From contig JAGTPG010000001.1 in NCBI GenBank assembly GCA_018195615.1, positions 806,001 to 870,000 on the forward strand: a DNA stretch of 64,000 nt, written 5' to 3'. How positions within the stretch are numbered: position 1 is the stretch's first letter; every line of letters starts with the position of its first letter. The DNA is from Streptomyces tuirus (GTDB lineage Bacteria; Actinomycetota; Actinomycetes; Streptomycetales; Streptomycetaceae). Below the pieces are notes generated by a model. It saw only the letters and a list, made by a program, of their open reading frames with translations, had not been told where the DNA came from and made no database searches. Position numbers and translations under genes: made by a program. Positions 58,569 through 64,000 of the stretch are shown in pieces.

Positions 58569-60361
58569 ATGAGCACCAAGGTCTCCGACCACGTCCTGCA
58601 GAGGCTGCGCGAGTGGGGGGTGGACCAGGTCTTCGGCTATCCGGGCGACGGCATCAACGGCCTGCTCGCCGCGTGGGGCCGGGCCGAGAACGAGCCGCGC
58701 TTCGTGCAGTCGCGGCACGAGGAGATGTCGGCGTTCCAGGCGGTCGGCTACGCCAAGTTCAGCGGCCGTCTCGGGGTGTGCGCCGCGACGTCGGGTCCGG
58801 GCGCGATCCACCTGCTCAACGGCCTGTACGACGCCAAGCTGGACCATGTGCCGGTGCTGGCGATCGTCGGCCAGACGCACCGCACCGCGATGGGCGGCTC
58901 CTACCAGCAGGAAGTCGATCTGCACACGCTGTACAAGGACGTCGCCTCCGAGTTCGTGGAGACGGTGACGGTGCCCGAGCAGCTGCCGAACGTGCTGGAC
59001 CGCGCGATCCGCACCGCGTACGCCCGCCGCTGCCCGACCGCGGTCATCATCCCGGGGACGTGCAGGAGCTCGACTACTCGCCGCCGACGCACGAGTTCAA
59101 GATGGTGCCCTCCAGCCTGGACCGCAGTTCGTGGACGGCGGTTCCGTCCGACGACTCGGTGCGGCGGGCGGCGGAGATCCTCAACTCCGGTGACAAGGTG
59201 GCGCTCCTGGTCGGCCAGGGCGCGGCCGGCGCGCGGGCCGAGGTGGAGCGGATCGCCGAGCTGCTCGGCGCCGGCGTCGCCAAGGCGCTGCTCGGCAAGG
59301 ACGTCCTCAGCGACGAACTGCCCTACGTCACCGGCTCGATCGGCCTGCTGGGCACACGTCCCTCGTACGAGCTGATGCGGGACTGCGACACGCTGCTGAC
59401 CATCGGGTCGTCGTTCCCGTACTCGCAGTTCCTGCCGGAGTTCGGCAAGGCGCGGGGCGTGCAGATCGACATCGACCCGCACATGGTCGGGATGCGCTAC
59501 CCGTACGAGGTGAACCTGGTCGGTGACGCGAAGGCCACGCTGGAGCGGCTGATCCCGCTGATCGAGGGGGGCCGCGGGCGCGAGTGGTACGACACGGTGT
59601 GCGCCAACGTGACGCGCTGGCGTGACGTCATGGAGCGCCGGGCGGGGCTCGACGCCGATCCGATCAACCCTGAGTACGTGGCCCGCGCCCTGGATTCGCT
59701 GCTGCCGGACAACGCCATCGTCACGTCCGACTCGGGTTCGACGGCCAACTGGTACGCGCGGCACCTGACCATGAAGCCGGGCATGCGCGGCTCGCTCTCC
59801 GGCACGCTGGCGACGATGGGCTGCGGGGTGCCGTACGTGATCGGCGCGAAGTTCGCGCACCCGAACCGGCCCGCGATCGCACTGGTGGGTGACGGGGCGA
59901 TGCAGATGAACGGGATGGCGGAGCTGATCACGGCGGCGAAGTACCGGCACCTCTGGGACGATCCGCGGCTGGTGATCGCGGTGTGGAACAACCACGATCT
60001 GAATCAGGTCACGTGGGAGATGCGGGCCATGGAGGGCGCTCCGTCGTTCCTGCCCTCGCAGGAGCTGCCGGACGTGCAGTACGCGGCGTTCGCCCGTTCC
60101 CTGGGCCTGACCGGCATCCGGGTGGAGAAGCCGGAGGACGTCGAGGCGGGCTGGCGTGCCGCTCTGGAGGCGGACGGTCCCGCGGTGGTCGAGTTCCTGA
60201 CCGATCCGGCCGTCCCACCGATCCCGCCGCACGCCACCTGGGACCAGATGGAGGCGACCGCCGCGTCGGTCCTGAAGGGCGACGCGGACCGGGGATCGAT
60301 GGTCAAGCAGGGCTTCAAGGCGAAGGTGCAGGAGTTCCTGCCGGGGCGTGAGAGGAAGTAG
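58569..60361 (+). CDS. Thiamine-diphosphate-dependent enzyme, PoxB/acetolactate-synthase type; frameshifted
   Basis: About 597 residues restored (one G missing at 59054-59057, between IIPG and DVQELDYSPP). TPP-N: VFGYPGDGINGLLAAWGR and catalytic Glu in SRHEEMSAFQAVGYAKF; VCAATSGPGAIHLLNGLYDAK; middle domain (LLVGQGAAGARAEVERIAE, IGSSFPYSQFLPEFGKA); TPP-C: VTSDSGSTANWYARHL and ALVGDGAMQMNGMAELITAAKY with Asn WNNHDLNQVTWEMR. The FAD-type middle domain and length match pyruvate oxidase/dehydrogenase-like proteins of actinomycetes. It may decarboxylate pyruvate. ATG 58569. The 240 bases between it and the sigma gene hold divergent promoters. Confidence 0.88.
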
Positions 60362-60500
60362 CGGCCGCCGGTGCGGGAGCCACGTCGACCGGTTCGTGCC
60401 GGTCGGCGTCGTCCTGCGGCAGCAGCAGTTCCTCGTAGCGGCCCAGCACCAGCACCACTCCGAGCATGAGCAGCGGGATCAGCACAGCGAGCATCGCCAT
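60315..60500 (-). CDS. Small membrane protein (61 residues)
   Basis: Starts ATG 60500 with GGGGAAGGA upstream. One hydrophobic helix (MAMLAVLIPLLMLGVVLVLG) is followed by RYEELLLPQDD and a Pro/Ala-rich tail. The last 47 bases overlap the convergent TPP-enzyme gene. I do not know its function; the short Leu-rich helix with an acidic/Pro tail suggests a regulatory membrane peptide. Confidence 0.6.
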   Translation of the reverse strand: MAMLAVLIPLLMLGVVLVLGRYEELLLPQDDADRHEPVDVAPAPAAATSSHAPAGTPAPSP

Positions 60501-60602
60501 GGCGTGTCCTTCCCCAGGGATGGTGTGGGGGGTGTGATCCGGGTCTCCCGCAGGCGGTGGCGCAAACCGGTGCGGACGGCGATGTTCCGGCGGGACGAAC
60601 CC

Positions 60603-60627
60603 GTGTCGGCTCGCGGTGTTCGGGTAC
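60603..60627 (+). promoter_or_regulatory. SigB-type promoter upstream of the DUF2795 gene
   Basis: GTGT-N15-GGGTAC, an exact fit to the Streptomyces SigB-family consensus GNNT-N14-16-GGGTAY, 32 bases before the start codon. Its presence 2.3 kb from a SigB-family sigma gene supports control of this block by general stress. Confidence 0.6.
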
Positions 60628-60659
60628 GCGGTGCGGGCCCCGAACGTCTGGAGGGAGAC

Positions 60660-61060
60660 ATGCAGCGAGGCAGCGACCGGCTGAGCGTCCACCGTGACGA
60701 CGAGATGAAGCACGAACTGCAGGGTCTGCTCAGGTCCGGGCACCCCACGCGCAGTGAGGAGTGGCACGACCCGGAGCCGGCCGCGGAGGACGACCCCGAG
60801 GTCGCGTACGGGCCGGTGACGCCGAGCCGTGCGCCGACGTCCCTGGAGTCGGTGCGGCTGGAGCTGGCCCGGAACCTGGGCCGCAGGGCGTTCCCCGCGA
60901 ACGCGCGTGAGCTGGCCCGCGAGCTGCGCGGGCACCAGGCCCCGACGCCCTCGTCGAGGCCCTGGAGCGGCTGCCGCACAAGGAGCGCTACGGCAATGTC
61001 CAGGAGCTGGCCCAGGCCCTGATCCGGACCCGGGAGACCGGACCGGAGGAGTACGCGTAG
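60660..61060 (+). CDS. DUF2795-family protein; frameshifted
   Basis: About 133 residues restored (one C missing at 60940-60943, joining RGHQAP to DALVEALERLPHKERYGNVQEL). The first ~50 residues are charged (MQRGSDRLSVHRDDEMKHEL) and acidic. The C-terminal helical DUF2795 (LPHKERYGNVQELAQALIRT) is the recognisable part; it occurs in small stress-associated proteins of unknown role. ATG 60660 after GGAGGGA. Preceded by a SigB-type promoter. Confidence 0.8.
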
Positions 61061-61146
61061 GGACGGCGCCGGGGCGTACCGCGGCCGGCGTCGAGCCGGC
61101 CCGGTCGCGGTGCCCCCGCCCGCCGGGAACGGGAGGGAGGGCTCCG

Positions 61147-61581
61147 ATGAAGGCGGAGTTGGTGAAGGACGTGATGACGCCGGGTGTGGTCGCCGTACGC
61201 CCGGACGCCTCGCTCGTCGAGGCGGCACAGCTGATGCGCACGCAGAACATCGGCGACGTGGTGGTCGCCGAAGGACAGGACGTGATCGGTGTGCTCACCG
61301 ACCGTGACATCGCGGTGCGTGCCGTGGCCGACGGTGCCGATCCGATGACGGTGAGCGCGGGAACCGTGTGCACGCCGGATCCGGTCACGGTGTCGCCGGA
61401 GGACCGGGTGACGACCGCGGTCAGGCTGATGCGTGAGCACGCGGTGCGCCGGCTGCCGGTGGTGGAGAACGGGCTGCCGGTCGGGATCGTGAGCCTGGGC
61501 GACGTGGCCGAGGCCGAGGATCCCGCGTCGGCGCTCGCCGACATCAGCCGCGCCGATCCGGACGCCCGGGGCGGCGTCTGA
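61147..61581 (+). CDS. CBS-domain protein (two CBS motifs)
   Basis: 144 residues, essentially one Bateman module. CBS 1: VKDVMTPGVVAVRPDASLVEAAQLM and IGVLTDRDIAVRAVADG; CBS 2: TPDPVTVSPEDRVTTAVRLMREHAVRRLPVV and GIVSLGDVAEAEDP. Such modules bind adenine nucleotides and signal energy status to partner enzymes. ATG 61147 with GGGAGGGAGG upstream. No fused effector domain, so it must act with another protein; likely part of the stress block. Confidence 0.92.
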   Translation: MKAELVKDVMTPGVVAVRPDASLVEAAQLMRTQNIGDVVVAEGQDVIGVLTDRDIAVRAVADGADPMTVSAGTVCTPDPVTVSPEDRVTTAVRLMREHAVRRLPVVENGLPVGIVSLGDVAEAEDPASALADISRADPDARGGV

Positions 61582-61653
61582 CCACCGGGCCCTGGCCGCC
61601 CTGAGATGCCTCCGCAAGAACAGCAAGAGCAACAGGAAAGGACGTCGAACATC

Positions 61654-62196
61654 ATGCGTATCGCGTTTCTGGTCGCACCCGAGGGCGTCGAGCAGGTCGA
61701 GCTGACCGATCCGTGGCAGGCGGCGAAGGACGCCGGCCACGAACCCGTGCTGGTGTCGACGAAGCAGGGCGACATCCAGGCGTTCAACCATCTCGACAAG
61801 GCGGACACCTTCCCCGTCGACGAGGTCGTGGGCGACACCTCGCCCGGCTCGTTCGGCGCTCTGGTGCTGCCGGGCGGTGTGGCCAACCCGGACTTCCTGC
61901 GCATGGACGACAAGGCCGTGGCGTTCGTCCGGGACTTCTTCGAGCAGGGCCGCCCCGTGGCCGCGATCTGCCACGCGCCGTGGACGCTGGTCGAGGCCGA
62001 CGTCGTACGCGGCCGGGAACTGACCTCGTGGCCGAGCCTGCGGACCGACATCCGCAACGCGGGCGGCACCTGGGTCGACAAGCAGGTGAAGGTCTGCGAC
62101 CACGGCGCGGGCAAGCTGGTCACCAGCCGCAAGCCGGACGATCTGAAGGCGTTCTGCGAGACGTTCCTGGACGTCTTCGCCGAGGAGGCCGCCTGA
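61654..62196 (+). CDS. DJ-1/PfpI-family protein (type 1 glutamine amidotransferase fold)
   Basis: 180 residues from ATG 61654 (an in-frame ATG at 61606 has a weaker context). Nucleophile elbow AICHAPWTLVEADVVRG with conserved Cys, preceded by FGALVLPGGVANPDFLR (oxyanion/Glu). These proteins act as glyoxalase/deglycase, protease-like chaperones or stress proteins. Its stop overlaps the catalase start (TGATG), so they are coupled. The C-terminal domain of clade 2 catalases has the same fold, which may explain the pairing. Confidence 0.88.
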   Translation: MRIAFLVAPEGVEQVELTDPWQAAKDAGHEPVLVSTKQGDIQAFNHLDKADTFPVDEVVGDTSPGSFGALVLPGGVANPDFLRMDDKAVAFVRDFFEQGRPVAAICHAPWTLVEADVVRGRELTSWPSLRTDIRNAGGTWVDKQVKVCDHGAGKLVTSRKPDDLKAFCETFLDVFAEEAA

Positions 62197-64000
62197 TGGC
62201 CTCTCCCGCCGACCGCAAACAGGAGCAGCGCGCCGCGTCCAGGGCGGACGATCCGGCCGGCGGTCCGCTCACCACCGACCAGGGCGTCGAGGTGGACCAC
62301 ACCGACGACTCCCTGGCGGTGGGCGAACGCGGTCCGACGCTGATGGAGGACTTCCACTTCCGGGAGAAACTCACCCGCTTCGACCACGAGCGGATCCCGG
62401 AGCGGGTGGTGCACGCGCGGGGCGCGGGTGCCTACGGCTGGTTCGAACCGTACGAGTCCTGCGCGGAGTTCACCCGCGCGGCGTTCCTCCAGGACCCGTC
62501 CGTGCGCACGCCCGTGTTCGTGCGGTTCTCCACCGTGCAGGGTCCGAAGGGCTCCGCGGACACCGTGCGGGACGTGCGCGGCTTCGCGACCAAGTTCTAC
62601 ACGTCGGAGGGGAACTACGACCTGGTCGGGAACAACTTCCCGGTCTTCTTCATCCAGGACGGCATCAAGTTCCCTGACTTCGTGCACGCGGTGAAGCCGG
62701 AGCCGCACAACGACATTCCCACCGGCGCGTCCGCGCACGACACCCTGTGGGACTTCGTGTCGCTCCAGCCCGAGACGCTGCACGCGATCATGTGGCTGAT
62801 GTCCGACCGGGCGATCCCGCGCAGCTACCGCATGATGCAGGGCTTCGGCGTGCACACCTTCCGGTTCGTGAACGCCGAGGGGCGCGGCACGTTCGTGAAG
62901 TTCCACTGGAAGCCGAAGCTCGGTGTGCACTCGCTGGTGTGGGACGAGGCACAGGAGTGCCAGGGCCGCGACCCGGACTTCAACCGGCGTGACCTGTGGG
63001 ACGCGATCGCGGCGGGCGAGTACCCGGAGTGGGAGCTGGGTGTGCAACTCGTGCCGGAGGAGGACGAGTTCGCGTTCGACTTCGATCTGCTCGACCCGAC
63101 GAAGATCATCCCGGAGGAGCAGGTGCCGGTGCGGCCGATCGGCCGGATGGTGCTGGACCGCAACCCGGAGAACTTCTTCGCGGAGACCGAGCAGGTCGCC
63201 TTCCACACCGCCAACGTGGTTCCCGGGATCGACTTCACCAACGACCCGTTGCTCCAGGCGCGGAACTTCTCCTACCTGGACACCCAGCTGATCCGGCTCG
63301 GCGGGCCCAACTTCTCGCAGCTGCCCGTGAACCGGCCGGTCGCGCCGGTGCGCAACAACCAGCGCGACGGCTACCACCAGAGCGCGATCCACTCCGGCAC
63401 GAACTACTTCCCGAACTCGCTCGGCGGGGGCTGCCCGGCCCACGCGGGTGCCGGGGGGAGCGCCTACACCCACCACGCCGAACGGGTCGACGGTCACAAG
63501 ATCCGGCGGCGCAGTCCCAGCTTCCAGGACCACTACAGCCAGACCGCGATGTTCTGGAACAGCATGGCGGACTGGGAGAAGCAGCACATCGTGGAGGCGT
63601 TCCGGTTCGAACTCGGCAAGGTCGGTGCGAGGACCGTGCGGGCCCGTACGGTGGAGCACCTGGCCGAGGTCGACGGGGAGCTGGCCGCGCGGGTCGCGCA
63701 GGGCATCGGGGTGCCGGAGCCGTCCGGGGCGGGCGCCCCGTACAAGCAGGCCTCCCCGGCGCTCAGCCTGGAGTCGCTGCGCGGGGACGGTTCGATCCGG
63801 ACCCGCCAGATCGCGGTGCTCGTCACGGACGGGGTGGACGCCGAGCAGATCACCTCCGTGCGGGAGCGGCTGGCCGCCGAGGGAGCGATCGTCGAGGCGC
63901 TGGCCGCCACCGACGGGACGATCGCCGGGGCCGACGGTGAGACGTACGCCGTCGACCGTGCGCTGCCGACCGTGGCGTCCGTGCTGTACGACGCCGTGCT
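62196..64000 (+). CDS. katE: Large-subunit catalase, KatE/HPII-like (clade 2), truncated by the window edge
   Basis: Frame intact; ~601 residues present. Catalytic His in [16 protein letters not shown], Asn in [38 protein letters not shown] loop, and the heme-ligand Tyr in [24 protein letters not shown]. The long N-terminus and a C-terminal flavodoxin-like domain starting near [19 protein letters not shown] mark it as the HPII type. It decomposes hydrogen peroxide. ATG at 62196 overlaps the PfpI stop. It is expected to be SigB- or peroxide-regulated; no operator is visible because the gene is internal to an operon. Confidence 0.93.
   Translation, partial: MASPADRKQEQRAASRADDPAGGPLTTDQGVEVDHTDDSLAVGERGPTLMEDFHFREKLTRFDHERIPERVVHARGAGAYGWFEPYESCAEFTRAAFLQDPSVRTPVFVRFSTVQGPKGSADTVRDVRGFATKFYTSEGNYDLVGNNFPVFFIQDGIKFPDFVHAVKPEPHNDIPTGASAHDTLWDFVSLQPETLHAIMWLMSDRAIPRSYRMMQGFGVHTFRFVNAEGRGTFVKFHWKPKLGVHSLVWDEAQECQGRDPDFNRRDLWDAIAAGEYPEWELGVQLVPEEDEFAFDFDLLDPTKIIPEEQVPVRPIGRMVLDRNPENFFAETEQVAFHTANVVPGIDFTNDPLLQARNFSYLDTQLIRLGGPNFSQLPVNRPVAPVRNNQRDGYHQSAIHSGTNYFPNSLGGGCPAHAGAGGSAYTHHAERVDGHKIRRRSPSFQDHYSQTAMFWNSMADWEKQHIVEAFRFELGKVGARTVRARTVEHLAEVDGELAARVAQGIGVPEPSGAGAPYKQASPALSLESLRGDGSIRTRQIAVLVTDGVDAEQITSVRERLAAEGAIVEALAATDGTIAGADGETYAVDRALPTVASVLYDAV

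Noticed and set aside
58569..60361. TPP enzyme as oxalyl-CoA decarboxylase, to pair with the oxalate/formate-type carrier
   Set aside because: It lies 46 kb away with no formyl-CoA transferase, and its motifs and length fit the PoxB-like pyruvate enzymes of actinomycetes.
60315..63659. An open frame of more than 1,100 codons on the minus strand across the catalase, PfpI and CBS genes
   Set aside because: It is a high-GC antisense shadow. The plus strand encodes unmistakable proteins throughout; only the last 62 codons (60315-60500) look like a real small gene with its own start.

Overview
This is a high-GC actinobacterial chromosome segment, almost certainly from a Streptomyces. The evidence is the GC-rich codon bias, frequent GTG starts, purine-rich Shine-Dalgarno sites, Tat-type and long secretion signals, a perfect CebR-type box, a SigB-type sigma factor, and gene neighbourhoods typical of that genus. 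I see no rRNA, tRNA, CRISPR, prophage or transposase. The most pervasive feature is technical: about 35 coding frames are broken by the loss of one base. Nearly always this shortens a G or C run by one, and restoring one base rebuilds a full-length family member with a correct stop. I report those genes with restored extents and treat them as draft-sequence errors rather than pseudogenes.

Layout. 1-8.3 kb: a minus-strand carbohydrate operon with a ROK repressor, a ribose-type (CUT2) ABC importer, a Gfo/Idh/MocA dehydrogenase, a TIM-barrel isomerase, and a secreted PQQ-type sugar dehydrogenase at the edge. The same palindromic operator lies before the ROK gene and before the dehydrogenase. 8.6-19.5 kb: a thioesterase and a FadR-type regulator, then an oxalate/formate-type transporter with its small subunit and a lone FabH-like synthase. 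Divergent from these is an operon with panE, a split NAD-linked formate dehydrogenase (catalytic half first, iron-sulfur half third, NADH-dehydrogenase fusion between) and fdhD. A MarR regulator and a quinone oxidoreductase follow, facing away from each other across a large palindrome.

20.7-30 kb: secreted sialidase (TTA codon), a membrane-anchored DUF4185-like protein, a BASS transporter with divergent LysR, a long-chain acyl-CoA ligase, an aldo/keto reductase and a methyltransferase. 30-40.6 kb: polysaccharide degradation, with GH6 cellobiohydrolase, GH48 and GH74 sharing a CebR-controlled intergenic region, and a PL11 rhamnogalacturonan lyase. 40.6-45 kb: a deletion scar joining remnants of a WYL regulator and a DUF1579 gene, then a methyltransferase, a pterin dehydratase, two XRE regulators and a lone NarJ-like chaperone.

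45-57.5 kb: a second DnaK, a phosphodiesterase, a CorA-like channel, OsmC, a holin-like/phosphodiesterase membrane fusion, two metallo-beta-lactamase-fold hydrolases, DedA, an aminotransferase-fold protein lacking the PLP lysine, and a secreted protein with acidic tandem repeats. 57.5-64 kb: a general-stress block with a SigB-family sigma factor, a PoxB-like TPP enzyme, DUF2795, CBS, PfpI and catalase (truncated by the window end), including one convincing SigB-type promoter.
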